A program made the position numbers and the translations under genes. DNA of 64,000 nt from Ophiosphaerella korrae (lineage: Eukaryota > Ascomycota > Dothideomycetes > Pleosporales > Phaeosphaeriaceae), in assembly GCA_028456385.1 (NCBI GenBank), contig JALNQF010000109.1, positions 1 to 64,000 on the forward strand. The letters run 5' to 3'. Shown here piece after piece: positions 1 to 13,078 of this stretch. Under the pieces are notes generated by a model. The model saw only the letters and a list, made by a program, of their open reading frames with translations. It made no database searches and was not told the DNA's origin. Positions within the stretch are counted from its first letter, which is position 1. Each line of letters opens with the position of its first letter.

Positions 1-1758
1 CCACTGTATATAAGTAGCCCAGCTCAGATAGCTCTTCAATCAATGATCATCTCCCACTCATTCCTGAGCTCGCATCTAGCAACAGTTATCTTTATAATAA
101 AAGGTCTAATAAAGTATTATATACTATATTTTTCTAGTTACTACTACTATTTTTTATAGCTTAGCCTATACTTTTAGTACTTCTTTCTTGTTTTTAGTTA
201 TCTTTAACTAAACTTCTTTTTTCTTTTTAAAGTCTTTACTTTTATAGTCTTTTATAAAGTATTTTAGTTTTCTATATTTATAATATACTATATCTTTCTT
301 TTTAGACTAATAATCTTTTATATAGTAGCTTTTCTTACTATAGTTAAAGTATATAAAGTCTTTATTCTTCTTTTTCTTATTATTCTTATTAGCGTTAAGG
401 ATTATAAGGTCTCTACTATTATAGTTACTAGGTTACCCTCTATATCTATTTATCTTCTATTCTTAGAAATTGTTATCTACTTACATTACTTATTCCTTTA
501 GGGCTCCTAGTATCTTTAGTTTTTCTATCTAGATTAGTTTATATTAGATGCTTTCTTTTAGGCCTTATTTAAATCTTAATATTAGAGATAGCTTGTTTTA
601 TTCTATATTTTGTAATAGTTATTTAAACTATAATATCTATTCTAAGATACTCTTATATTATTAGAGCTTCTTAAGTTTTTCTTTTACTTATTAAGTAATC
701 TTAATATCTTTAAAAGCTACTTTTATTTATTATATAAAGTATTTATAGCTTATAAAGATAGCTATTATCTTATCTTTTTTTATTCTTAGAGCTTATAGTA
801 TATAGTCTATCTAATAAGGTTTAAACTATCTTATTATATCTTCTTTAAAATATAATCTAATATATACAACCTTCTTTTCTTCTATATTAAAGTGTAATAC
901 TTGTACGTCTATCTAGAGTTATACTAAAGCTAAGAAAAGTCTTATATTCTTCTTTATTCTATTAAATTTCTTAAGTATAAGTATCTTAGGTAGTTTCTTT
1001 ATTATACTTAGCTCTAGTCTTTTAGTAATTTATTTTATCTAGTTCTAGCCTACTATAATAGCTTTAATCTAGGCCTTGTTTTAGTTAACGTATTTTTATA
1101 GTTCTTTATTCTACGTTTCTAAGGTATTAATTATTAATTATATATCCTCTTTTTTAGTAATTAGGTTATTTAGGTATATTTTAACTACTACCTAGTTAGT
1201 TCTATCTAACTTATAACTACTTAGAGGTACTTTACCTCTTTTCTTAGTTAATCTTTTTACTATTATATTAGCTTAGACTATATACTACTTATACTTCGCT
1301 TCCTTTAATAACTAAATTAGTAACGTATTACGTAGTCGCCTATTATTAACTATAAATAACTACTAGGTATAGATATTAGTAGATTGTAAGTTAATAATAA
1401 AAAGCTTATAGAGTAATTATTAATAGGCTTATAATAATACAATAGTTCTTATAATACTAAAGTATCGTTACTCTTAGTTAGAGATTAGATTACTAATACC
1501 TCCTAATAATACGTATTACTAATAACTATATACTTATACTAATCTATTTATATAACTTTTTATATTACTTTTATCTATTATATATAATTTTAAATTACTT
1601 TAATTTATTGTATATAATTATAGATTACTCTATATTACGAGTCTAAGTTATAGTTTATTTTTTAATCTAGGTTATTACTCTACTTATCTTATACTTTATT
1701 AGTACTTAAGTTAAAACTAATTAGTTTTACCTTAGTTTCTCTTGTTATACCTATAATA
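1..1758 (-). mobile_element. Truncated Ty3/Gypsy-type LTR retrotransposon (copy A), RIP-degraded
   Basis: Extremely AT-rich sequence with no open frame. It matches, copy for copy, the gag half of the Gypsy elements at 43.2-50.2 kb, in the same minus orientation. The degraded zinc-knuckle region lies near 300-360 and gag runs to about 1325, followed by the LTR at 1326-1758. The rest of the element lies to the left of the window. Both CpA and TpG are almost absent, so this copy looks more heavily mutated than copies B and C. The five bases after the LTR (1759-1763, AGTTA) may be the target-site duplication, but its partner is outside the window. Family assignment rests on similarity to the better-preserved copies inside this window. 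Confidence 0.75.
1326..1758 (-). repeat. LTR of Gypsy copy A
   Basis: About 433 bp, similar along its length to the minus-orientation LTRs at 43215-43643 and 49812-50240. It begins TATTACG (RIP-altered TGTTACG) and ends ATAATA (altered ATAACA). It sits directly after the gag relic, so it is the 5' LTR of a minus-strand element. Confidence 0.7.
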
Positions 1759-3052
1759 AGTTATACCTAGAGATCTATAGTTAAAAGAGTTCTAGAACTT
1801 ATCTTAATTATATTCTTTATTAATTTATCTTATAGTAACTCCTTAGTAAACTATTAAGTATAACTTAATAACTAAAGAACTTAAAGAAGAACTTAGAAGC
1901 TAATTAGAAGATATAGAATACGTTATAAATAACTCTAAAATATATTCTCTTATACTAGATCTACTTTCTTCTTTTTTACCTCTTTTAAAATAATAGAAGT
2001 AGTTATATATATAGTCTTATATAAAAGAAGAGATTACTCTATTACTACTAGATAAAGCTTTTCCTAAGAATCTTATTATTATACTAATATACTAAGCTAA
2101 TAACTTAAAGCAAAGATAAGTTAAAAGAGAAATAAGTATTTATTAAAACGCCTTTTTATTACGTTTATAACACGTTTTAGGTTAATATAAATAAATACTA
2201 CTAACTTCTTAGTAAAAAAAATCTCTTTCTTATATATAAGGTTTATAACTAGAATAATAATATAAAGTATATTTTTATAGAGTCTTATATAAGTAGATAG
2301 TATATTAATTTTATTTAGAGTAACTATATAATAATATAGTAGATCTTTTATTAAAGAAAACTATAAACTAAACTAAACCTCTTATTATCTATTTACTATA
2401 GAATATATTTTAAACTATATTAAAACTTATTCTACTTATCTACTAGAAATTAACTATAGTTTAGCTAAAAGTTAAAATACTTAATATTAGCGTATAAATC
2501 CTCTATATTAGTACTAGAGGAAAAGAAATAAACTAGAATATATTAAAAAGATACTTTAATTACGTTTTAATTTCTTACTCTTAGTATTTTTATCTTTCTC
2601 TAGATAGCTAGTATAAAGGACCTAGTATTACTAAATACTAATAATAGAGAATATACTAGTTATATTAAGCTAGAATATATTAATATTATATTTATAATAT
2701 ATTCTAATTTACCTACTTTAGCCTTACTACTTTCTAGAGTAGTAAAGAGTAGCTATATACGTATATTAAGCTCTTATATAGTAATATAGTAAAGCTACTT
2801 ATACTCTAATACTTTATAAGTCCTTTAGTAGATAATATAATTATAGCGCTCTATTATATTATTATAGAACTCTAAAAGAATTATTAGAATATATTTATAA
2901 CTAGTATAAAATATATTATATCCTATAGATATAATATACTATATTATAAAACGTACTATAGATATAATTAAAATATATTTTAACTTACTTTTAACTTTAT
3001 AACTATATACTATAGATAACTTACCTTTATTATTAGAGTTAACTAAGTCTTA
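1759..3052. other. AT-rich RIP-degraded sequence, unidentified
   Basis: No open frame and no recognisable domain. This was the target into which Gypsy copy B inserted. Its other half continues at 10084, after the TCTTA duplication (3048-3052). It is probably an older repeat mutated beyond recognition, but I could not name it. Confidence 0.5.
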
Positions 3053-3478
3053 TATTATAGGTGTAATAGAAGGAATCGAGATAGAACTAATTAGTCCTAA
3101 TCTAGGCGCTGACGAAGCATAGGACGAGTAGGGTAATAACCTTAATTAGGAAACTACACATAACTAGGACACCTAAGTTAATCTATAATCTATATACTCT
3201 TAGCATTAATAGATTATAGATTAAGACAATCTACAATCTACTAATCTTAGTAACTATAGATTATAGATTACGACAAGTATATAGTTAATAGGATACGTAT
3301 TGTTAGGATAGTATTAGTAATTTAATCCTTTAACTACAGAATACTAATACAAAATAGTTGCAAAATATCTTCTATTATTTATAAGTTATTATAGATCCCT
3401 CTTAAGCCTTTACTATTAACTTACAATCTACTAACCCCTATACAGGTACCTATAGTTAATAATAGGCAGCCCGTAACA
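3053..3478 (+). repeat. 5' LTR of Gypsy copy B
   Basis: Begins TATTATAGG (altered TGTTATAGG) and ends GTAACA. It contains several direct and inverted copies of an AATCTATAATCT-type motif around 3180-3270, which is a hallmark of this LTR family. It keeps more ancestral C and G than its partner at 9653-10078. Confidence 0.92.
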
Positions 3479-3559
3479 CCTTACTAATTTAGTTATTACA
3501 AGAAGCAAAGCGTAAGTAGCGTATAGTCTAGCTAATATAATAGTAGAAAGTTTAACTAA

Positions 3560-4700
3560 AATAAGTAAAGCCCCTAAGAGTAGCTATAAGTCTAATAGTA
3601 CTACATAGAAAATAATTAAGGACTAAATTAATAACTTAATTTTAGATAAAGAAGATATAAAGCTAGTAATTAATACCTTAGAAATATAGAATAAAGAGCT
3701 TTAAGATTACGTAAAATAGAATAAAGTATAGATTAAAGCTATTATTAAAGGATAGAATTAGATAGAACTAATTATACAACGCCTAGTAATAAGCGTAACA
3801 AAGAAACTACTAAAGATACTTGTCTTTAAGAAATTTAATAGAACTAGAGAGAAACTAAGACTTTTTATTGTATTAGCACAACTCTAGATAGATATACAAG
3901 TACTACACTTTAATATAGAAGAAAAGAAAGTAATATACATTAGATTACACCTTAAAGAAGACGCAATAAGATAGTATAAACCTTACTAGATAGATTACAC
4001 GATATATTCTCTAATATCCTAGAAGGACAAAACTAGAGCTATTTTTAGAAGTTACGAGTACTTTACTAAACAAATAAGAGTAGTATTTAAGGATATAGAC
4101 GTTACCTAACAAGCTAAAGAATAGCTAGAAAAGCTTATACAAAGTTAAAGTATTCCTAAGTATATATTATAATTTAAATAATTATTGTAAAATACAGAAT
4201 AGAATAAGTTAGCCTTAATATTATAATTTAAGTAAAGACTAAATTTAAAAATTTAATATAAAATAATATATATAGAAAAACTAAGAATACTAAAAGCCTT
4301 AAAGTAATAGGTAATATAAATTAACAATAATCTTTAAGAATAGAAGAAGAATAAATATAGAAGTTACACCTAGAATTATAATAAGAGAGACTCTATAGTC
4401 CTTAACGCAAATAAGGATAGAAAGAAAAAAAAGAATAAAGACTTTACGTACTTTAACTATAGTAAACTAAGCTACTACGTAAAAGACTACTAATTAAAAA
4501 AGAAAAAGGATATAGTATATTATAAATATAGAAAACTAAGATACTTTACAAAAGACTATAAGAGTAAAGACCTAAAGAAAGAAATATAGTTAAAAATAAC
4601 TAAAAAGAAGAAGGAAGTACTATAAGTATAGGCTAAACCTTAAGAGAAAGTAGCTAGGAGTAAAGAAGTATAATACGTAATACTCTATTAGACCTTTTAT
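3560..4700 (+). pseudogene. Gag polyprotein relic of Gypsy copy B
   Basis: Read through many TAG/TAA stops, this stretch has the composition of a retrotransposon Gag. It ends with two degraded CCHC zinc knuckles, near 4449-4492 and 4532-4575. In both, the Cys codons TGT/TGC have become TAT/TAC (G to A), while the knuckle spacing and the GKLG-type core remain visible. There is no functional frame. Boundaries are approximate because no start or stop is trustworthy. Confidence 0.75.
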
Positions 4701-5699
4701 TATAACAACAACTACTATATATATCTTTCTAGTAAGTAGAGAGTAGTATAGTTCCTATAGAAATAGAGATATAGAGTAGCTACAACAAAGGAAAGTAGAA
4801 TAAAAGCTTAGCTAGAAGAGATAGCTTAAGTAATAGGCCTACTAGTAGAAGATCTAGAAGGAGAAAAGCCCCTAGTACTATCGATCTAAGCCGAAGGACT
4901 AGCACTAGATAAAGAGACTACTATAGCTTCTTCTAAAGGACTGTAAGAAAGTAAGAAATAAGTTAACGTAAGAGGTATAGAATATACCTAACTAATAATA
5001 TATAGCTATAATAGCTATATAATAATAGATATAGAAGAATAAAATAAAGAATAGAAGTTTATTTAGAAATACTTACTAGTTATAAGTATAGAGGAAGCAT
5101 ATAAAGACTAGAAAGAATATAATCCTAAAGAAATAAAGTTTATACTATTTTAAGAATAGATAAAGTAATATATAGCTATAGTAGGAAGAATACCTATACT
5201 AAGAGAGTAGTAGTATCTTATAAGAAAAACGCGATAGATTAATAAAGCCTACACGCCTAGAGTACTAGTAGTATACTATATCCTAATAATAGACACGCCT
5301 AGTAGAAGCAAATACTAAGAAGGAGACAATAAAATAATAGATCTAAAATACCTAGTATATTTTAAAGTATTATAGATATTATACTTAGATAAGAATTATA
5401 TTATATATAGAAACCCTAAAGTAAATAATAGTATATAGCTTATAAGAAAAAGAGGCTACAACTACACTAGAGCAATTCTAGTAGAAAATATCTAAGGATA
5501 AGAAATAACCCTAGAAGATAGATACGTAGTAGTAAGACTTAGCTTAAAACTATCTAAGAAATACGTCTAAGGAGGACTATAGTATAAATACATATATAAT
5601 AAATATCTAAAATACAAAGAATATAAACTTAAAATAGGCCTATAGCCTTAAAAAGATAGATAATTTACTAAGTTACTAAAGTAAGAAAAGCTAAAAGGT

Positions 5700-8600
5700 A
5701 TAAAAGGCCTATATATTACAAAAATAGGTATATACTAAAGAAGAAAAGTATAATTAATAATTAATAGTAGAGCTACAAAGAACTTTATATTAAAGAAGTT
5801 TATAGAAATACAAGGAATAAAATATATAATAAAGAAATACCTTTAACAACTAAGTATAATTAAAGGAAAACTATTCTAAGAACCTATATAGTTTAAGACA
5901 GTACCCTTAATACTAAAGTTAGAAGGACTAGAAATTAAGAATATAGTTATAGATATAACAACAATTAATAACAAATAAGATATAATATTAAGTATACTAT
6001 AGTTATAGATAACTAACCTACATATTAACTAGAGAACTAGAAAAATTAGTTATAGTAGAATAGATATATTAAAAGCTAACATAAGTACTTGTAAAGGAAA
6101 ATTCCCTAAAGAATATAAGAAATAGGAAAAATAACTTATAGAGCCTAAAGGTTACCTTCTAGAGTATTAGCTATAGGACCTAGTAATAGAAACTAAAGAA
6201 AGAAAAGATATAAGATAGAGCCTAGTCTATTAAAAGATAGAAGAAAAGTTAAAAATTAAACAAGCGTTTATTTAAAACGCAATAAAAAAGGGATAGATAA
6301 AGGAATCTAAATCTATAGTAGTATATAGACTTATCTTTATAGATAAAAAAAAGATAAATAATAAAAGACCTTGCGTAGACTTTAGAAAAACTAACGTAGT
6401 TATAAGTAAGAACTAATACCTATTACTATAAATAGACACGATATAAAACAAACTACAAAAAGTAATAATCTTTACAAAACTAGATATCTAGAACGCCTAC
6501 TACTAAATTAGAATTAAAAAAGGTAATAAATAGAAAATAGTGTTTAGAATACAATAGGGACTATATAAATACTTAGTTATACTTTTTAGCTTAATAAATG
6601 TACTAGTAGTATTCTAAGAAAGAATTAATATAGTACTAAGAAAGTACTTAGACATATTTATATTTATATACCTAGATAATATCTTTATATTCTTAGAAAT
6701 AGAAGAAGAATACGTACAATATATACACAAAGTACTAGAAAAGCTAGTAGAAGCTAAAATATTCTTTAAAATAAGAAAATGCGAGTTCTATATAAAGGAA
6801 ATAGATTTTCTAGGGTTTATTATTAAACTAGGAAAAATTAAGATTAACTTAGAGAAGATTAAATTAATTAACAAATAGCTAATACTAAAGAACCTAAAAG
6901 AAGTACAATAATTCTATAGACTAGCAAATTTTTATAGAAAGTTAATAGTAGGATAGTCTAAAGATATAGAACCTATTATAAGACTTATAAAGAAAGATAC
7001 GCTATTTAAATAGATATAGAAATACGATAAAGTATTTAATAAGATTAAGAAAAAGTTTATAGAAAACCTAGTTATTAGAATATATAACCTAGACCTACTA
7101 GCAATAGTAAAAACAGATACATCTAATTTAGTCTATAGAATAGCACTAATATAGGAAGACCTAGAGACTAAAAAGGAATACTTAGTTAAGTACTTCTCTA
7201 AGAAGATAAAGATAGTAGAGCTTAACTACCTAATCTATAATAAAGAGATACTAGCAATCTACAAAGTATTTAAATAATAGAGAGTATACCTATAAAGAGT
7301 AAAGTACTAAATAAAGGTCTATATAAACTACAAAAACCTTATAAGATTTATAATAAATAAGGAATTATTATAACGCTATACAAGATAGTAGGAATACTTA
7401 TTAACGTTTAACCTAAAAATTATATATACGAAAGAGAAAGATAATTAATTTATAGACGCCTTTAGTAGAAGACTAGACTTACAAGAAGAAATAAGTGCTA
7501 CTAGTATAGTTCTAGTAAAGAATAAAGAAGGATATCTAGTCCTAAATATACCTAAGATAGCCGCAATACTTAAAAGAATAAGCAGCGAGTTAGACAAATA
7601 GATTTAGAAAATAACGCAAGAAGTACCTAAAGAAATAGAGAAACTAGAAACCTAAGAAAGATTTATATAAGCTTATAGAAGAATATACATCCTAAAGAAA
7701 ATTTAGAGAGAATTTATATAATAATTCTATAAATTACTAGTATATAGTTACTAAAGTATTAAAAAAATATTAGATAGACTACTACGAGACTATTATATCC
7801 TAAAAGTAAGATAATTAGTAATAGAAGTACTATAAGACTATACAGAATACTAGAAGAATAAGCACAATAGATATATACTATATAAGATACTACAACTAGT
7901 AAAAATACTAGAATAACTATAGGGAGTTATTATAATAGACTTTATTACAAAGTTACCTAAGTCTAAATATCTAATATTAGGAACTAAGTATAATAAAATC
8001 TTAATAATAGTAGACAAACTTATAAAGTATTTATACTTTAGACTATATAAAGAGAAAAGTAGGATAGAAGTTACTATATATTAGGTTCTAAGAACTATAA
8101 TTAGTTAATATAGACTACTAAACAAAATTATTATAAATAGAAATATACGATTTACATTAAAATTATAGGGAACGATAATAGTATAATTAGGAATATATTA
8201 CGCAATATCTATAGTATATTGCCTATAAATAGATAGATAGTTAGAACAAATAAATTAGATAGTAGAATAGTATTTAAGATACTACCTTAACTATAACTAG
8301 AATAATTAGGTATAGCTACTACTTATAGTATAGCTAGTATACAACAGCGCAAAGAATATAGTAATAGGAGTATTACTCTTCTTTATAAATTATAGATTTA
8401 AACCTAATATATACTAGATACTAAGAAACTAGATATCTTAGTCCTTAAGAAGAGAAAACTTTGCTAATAAACTTAAAGACATATATAACTAATTAAGATA
8501 GAATATAGAATTCCTATATAATTAAATAGCAAAGTACTATAATAGAAAGTAAAAAGAGGGACCTTAATTTAAAGAAAGAGAAAAAGTATAGTTAGTAAGA

Positions 8601-9000
8601 AAAAATATTAAGAGTAAATAACTAAGTTTAAAATTAGACTACGTTAAGATAAGACTATATAAAGTAGAAAAAGAAGTTACACTAGTTATATTTAAATTAA
8701 AGCTACTAAACAAGATAAAAATATACCTAATATTCTACATAGCCTTACTAGAACAAGTACTATAAAACGTAGAACTACTAGTATATAAAGTAGACACGTA
8801 TAGAGAATAGAAAGAATAAAAGGTTAAAGAAATCTTATAGTACTAGTTCTACAATAGAAGAAACTATTACCTAGTAGAATAAATAGGTATAGACAAAAAA
8901 GGACAACTATAGAAGAAAATATAAGAACTAGAGGATAATCTTAATTACTCTAAGAAATTAAAGGAGTTCTAAGATTAAAACCCTCTAGAACGCCTAGTAG
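5700..9000 (+). pseudogene. Pol polyprotein relic (protease-RT-RNase H-integrase) of Gypsy copy B
   Basis: Domains in order. Protease is near 5760, where the active-site D-S-G reads N-S-R after two G to A changes. RT covers about 6230-7000, with the FTKLDI and AYYQIRI blocks, and YLDD altered to YLDN near 6667-6690. RNase H starts near 7090 (KTDTSN). Integrase covers about 7700-8600: first catalytic Asp kept (IIIDFITKLPKS, near 7930), second Asp changed to Asn (NRNIRF, near 8130), Glu kept (DRQLEQINQ, near 8230). Most Trp and many Gln codons are stops. The changes are G to A on the coding strand, as expected of RIP. Confidence 0.85.
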
Positions 9001-9652
9001 TAAACTAAGAGAACTAACATTACTAATAATAGATAGAGAGACAATAAAGACGTTTAGCGTAGGACCTACTATAGTAATATTAAACGCCTTATCTAAGTCT
9101 AGCTTAGCTTCTAGAGCTACTAACTACTTAGCTAATTTCCTATTATTTAAGGCCTTTATCTTATAAAGACGAGAGAGACAAGCTTAATTCTCTACTAGCT
9201 TACTCTACGCAAGCTCCTAGATACGCTTACGCTTAGCTTTAGCCTCTATAATTTAAGATAGTAATTTCTCTTAAGTCTAGTTAATAGCTTTCCCTATTAT
9301 TATTAAGCCTAGACGTAAGAATAAGTATAATAAACTTATACTTAAAAAGAGAAACACTAGATATATTATAAGAGCTACGTATATTTATATAAATATACAC
9401 CTTATAAGCTCTACTATTATTTATAGAAATAATATAAAGAAGAGACTTAAGGTTTAACTTAGGAGAAGTATAATAAGAGCAAGAAAATATTTTAACACTA
9501 TTACGTAATATATAATTAGTAAGAAGGTAGTAACAACGTATAGATAAAATAGGTATAAGGAAAGATAAAGAACTCTATATTAATAAAGAAACTAGACTAA
9601 TAACTTTAGCTCTAGGGTAGAGAAACTAGGACCTACCTAGAGGGGGAGATAG

Positions 9653-10078
9653 TGTTATAGGTGTAATAGAAGGAATTAAGATAGAACTAATTAGTCCTAA
9701 TCTAGGCGCTAACAAAGTATAGGATAAGTAAGGTAATAACCTTAATTAGGAAACTATATATAACTAGGACACCTAGGTTAATCTATAATCTATATACTCT
9801 TAGTATTAATAGATTATAGATTAAGATAATCTATAATCTACTAATCTTAGTAACTATAGATTATAGATTACAATAAGTATATAGTTAACAAGATGTATAT
9901 TATTAAGATAGTATTAGTAATTTAATCCTTTAACTATAGAACGCTAATACAAGATAGTTACAAAACATCTTCTATTATTTACAAGTTATTATAGATCTCC
10001 CTTAAGCCTTTACTATTAACTTATAATCTACTAACCTCTATATAGGTACCTATAGTTAACAACAAGCGGCCTATAACA
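9653..10078 (+). repeat. 3' LTR of Gypsy copy B
   Basis: Full-length partner of 3053-3478. Begins TGTTATAGG, ends CTATAACA, and is followed directly by the TCTTA duplication at 10079-10083. Differences from the 5' LTR are nearly all transitions. Confidence 0.92.
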
Positions 10079-10083
10079 TCTTA

Positions 10084-10669
10084 CTTATACTATACCTAGA
10101 GATAATTTATAAGTACGCTATACTTACTTACTTTAGTCTAATTATATTAGAATATATTTAGATTATAATAGTAATATATTCTAATACTTATACTATATAG
10201 GGTCCTATTACTATACTAAAAGTAATAATAGATCTTACTAAAATAGACAATTAGGGTACTATTTATATCTTCTTTAAATAGCTTAAGGCTGTAGAGAGGA
10301 TTTTATTTGTAATAGAGATAAGATAGCTTGAAAATATTTAGAGCGCGATTAAATCGTGTTTTAGTTGACTTACATAGCTATCAAGAATTCCTAGTATTGT
10401 ATCGCGTATTAGTAGAACGTGTTGTGAACGTGTTATTAACGTGTTCTAAAAATCTTGTGTTGGTGCTAGGTTGAGCTCGCTTAGAGCTGCGCACGCGCTA
10501 ACTGCAGTTTGGCGTAGTCATCACATATATGGCCTAGCGCTATTTCCATGACATCCCCGGCTAATATTGCCATGGCATCCTCGGCTAACCCATGGTTAGA
10601 TGACATGCCAACACCTTTGTCATGACCCTCATCATGCACATTGGCTCAGACCGCTGAAATGAAAACGAC
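10084..10669. other. Edge of the AT-rich block and 5' flank of the MFS gene
   Basis: Up to about 10330 the sequence is still RIP-like. From about 10340 CpA, TpG and CpG reappear and composition becomes that of ordinary fungal DNA. No gene is seen. The MFS start codon at 10670 lies only some 340 bp inside this border. Confidence 0.6.
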
Positions 10670-12111
10670 ATGACAACCATCATGCACACTTCTCAGGCTT
10701 TCGCCCAATCAGGGGCCCCGCTATCAAGCTTCGAGTTGCAGCCATCTAATAACGGAGAGCAGGTGAACAGGCATGACCTTCACAAAAAGCGATTGCTCGC
10801 TCTTGTAGGCTCTGCACTATCGCAGCTACCAATATGGGGTCGGCAATCCCTACCCTTTTTCGTACATTTTCTCTAACAGGTCCAGGATTTGCCATAAGTT
10901 ATGGTGTTTTACAAGAATACTACTCGGCCCACTGGACGCTCGAGGGAGCACGCGAGCTCACTGCGATCATTGGAACGACAACCAATGGCGTCATGTATCT
11001 GTCCATGCCTCTTCTGTTCCCCATGTTCACCCATCGCTGGGCTCGTTATCGCCAGACAGTGGCTTTCTGTGGTGCACTACTCGCGTGCGCCAGCTTCCTC
11101 TTGTCGTCGTTCAGCAAACATGTCTGGCATCTCATCGTTACCCAAGGAATCTTGGCAGCCTTGGGAAACTCCCTAGCCTTTAGCCCCCTTACACTATCTC
11201 TAGGCGAATGGTATGATGCCGACAATCGCATCTGCAACCGAGCGGTAGCATACGGCCTCTGCCTATCAACCAAGAATATCGTAGGCTCCATATGTCCCTT
11301 CATATTCCGAAGCCTCCTCGACCGCTGCGGCTTCCGAACCACGTTGATCATTTGGTCAGCTATCACCCTTGGCACGGCTATCACCTCAATATTTATGATA
11401 GATACACCCACTTTGTATCTCACCTCGAGTACACCTCGTAGACGCAATATCTCCTGGCACTTCCTCAAGTATAAGATGTTTTGGGTCTATAGTATTGCAA
11501 CGTTGCTCCAGAGTGCCGGATACGGAATCCCACAAACATATCTGAGCGAATATGCGCACGATGTGTCCGCCCTCTCGCCGACATTTTCTACCTTATTGCT
11601 TACTCTTGTGAACATACCTGGGATTTGCTCCTCGACAATATTTGGCTTCTTGAGCGACAACAAACACTTTCATCTATCAGCGTCGACTGTCACCGCAATG
11701 TCAGCTGTTGGCTCTGCGCTCGCCGTATTTCTCTTCTGGGGACTGGCCCCACGACATGGGATAGCATTACTCGTGCTGTTCGCCATTACCTTTGGCTTCT
11801 TTGCCAGTGCCTATAGTGCGACTTGGGGAGGAATCATGAAAGACATGGAGAGAGACGCCGCACGAAGAAATGAGGCACTTGACAGCGGAGTGCTATACGG
11901 CCTGCTGAATGGCGCTCGGGGTGTTGGTTATGTTGGGGGCGGTCTTCTGAGTGTGCCTTTGATGAAGGTGGGAAGCCAAGCTCCGCGAGGGAATTTTGGT
12001 TATGGAACGGCTTATGGTCCGCTCATCATCTTCACTGGGCTATCTCTAGCTTTCGGTGGATGGGGTCTAGTGTTTAGCACGAAATGGAGGAAAGCAATAC
12101 ATTTTGGGTAA
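10670..12111 (+). CDS. MFS transporter, monocarboxylate-transporter-like
   Basis: A predicted 464-residue plasma-membrane permease of the major facilitator superfamily, closest in style to the fungal monocarboxylate-transporter-like (MCH) group. Two exons are proposed: 10670-10838 and 10886-12111. The 47-nt intron 10839-10885 starts GTCGGC, ends TCCAG and has CTAAC eight bases before the end. Joining restores one continuous first membrane helix (SALSQLPIWG running into FAISYGVLQEYYS). Starting instead at the internal ATG 10834 would replace that helix with unrelated residues. About 12 hydrophobic segments are visible, with a long loop after helix 6, as usual for MFS. The substrate cannot be told from sequence. 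The frame is undamaged although the RIP block ends just upstream. The exon 1 start is less certain than the rest. Confidence 0.85.
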
Positions 12112-13078
12112 TACAAGGGGTAAAATGTTCGCTATGAGGAGTGTGAACTAGGCGCGATAATTATACTTGTGCAGTGTATGAATTTTAGTGCTTACCCTTA
12201 CATATTCCATGAATATTCAGTTGGGATCGTTGCTGGGGAATGGCAATTGTTCGCTTTCTTCGGTTTCGGTGTTCACAATACAGTTGTAGAACACCGAGGT
12301 GCAGCTCAGCCCCAATATATATAAACGATCTACATCGCAATTAGCATGCGCAATTGTTTTGCCCAGTTGTTGGATTACCCCGCCACACGATAATTCAGCC
12401 AATCACGAAATAGCGTTTTTCGTACAGAGCGAGCACACGAACAAGTATGAAATTCTATGCACAACTCAATGTACACAGGAGCCTACAGAATTGAAACTAC
12501 ATCTGAATATTCGTATAGAACCTGTTTGGCGGATTGACTAACCACGACTGAAATCCAGGTTCAGTGGTGTCTGGAATTCCAATTCCGTTCAAGCACCTCG
12601 CGGGCTAGTTAGTTACTAGATGATTTGAGATTCGCCTAAGCCTGAAGTGCCTGAGTTTAATTATGGTACCTGAAAAACACGAATTGATAATCGCACATCG
12701 GACCATCGCGACTATCCCGAGGTCGTACCTCGCACTGCGTGTTACGCGAAGTTACACGGGACAAAGCAACCAAACGCAATGGTCTAGAGGGATAAATCCT
12801 CACTCAAAGCGACTTAGCGGTCCGCTAAAATTGACACCTGCAGCAACATGAAGATGCTCGGCTCGTCGCAAGGGGTTCAAGACACAAATCCCGCAAGCAT
12901 TCAATGCGAACAACGCGGGTATGGGCATCGAACAAAAAAGGCATAACAACCCCGTGCTCCTCCCAGGGATATGCGAGAAACACGTCTCTCGAATATTGGC
13001 GCTTTTGCAATACAATCTTCTCAAATTTCGGCTTACGGTTCCTTGCGGCCGACGAAGAAAAATATTCGCCCATCATGA
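12112..13078. other. Intergenic, nothing recognised
   Basis: Ordinary composition. Only short overlapping frames on both strands without codon bias or known motifs. It probably holds the MFS 3' end and the 5' region of the defensin-like gene. Confidence 0.5.

Larger units (their letters stand above)
3053..10078 (+). mobile_element. Complete Ty3/Gypsy LTR retrotransposon (copy B), RIP-inactivated
   Basis: A 7026-bp element bounded by two 426-bp LTRs and an exact 5-bp target duplication TCTTA (3048-3052 and 10079-10083). The domain order read through the stops is gag with two CCHC knuckles, protease, reverse transcriptase, RNase H, integrase, then a purine-rich tract (AGAGGGGGAGAT near 9640) just before the 3' LTR. 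RT before integrase makes it Ty3/Gypsy rather than Copia. The two LTRs differ almost only by C/T and G/A transitions (for example five in 3061-3120 against 9661-9720), showing mutation after insertion. All coding capacity is destroyed. Confidence 0.93.

Noticed and set aside
3180..3270. Repeated AATCTATAATCT-type units as a CRISPR-like array
   Set aside because: The units are irregular, inverted as well as direct, lack spacers, and recur in every LTR of this retrotransposon family; the host is a fungus.
10834..12111. MFS gene starting at the internal ATG 10834
   Set aside because: The first 18 residues would be intron-derived; splicing to an upstream exon restores the first helix.
12881..12905. 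GGGTTCAAGACACAAATCCC as a possible tRNA T-arm
   Set aside because: No acceptor or anticodon stem can be built around it at the right spacing.
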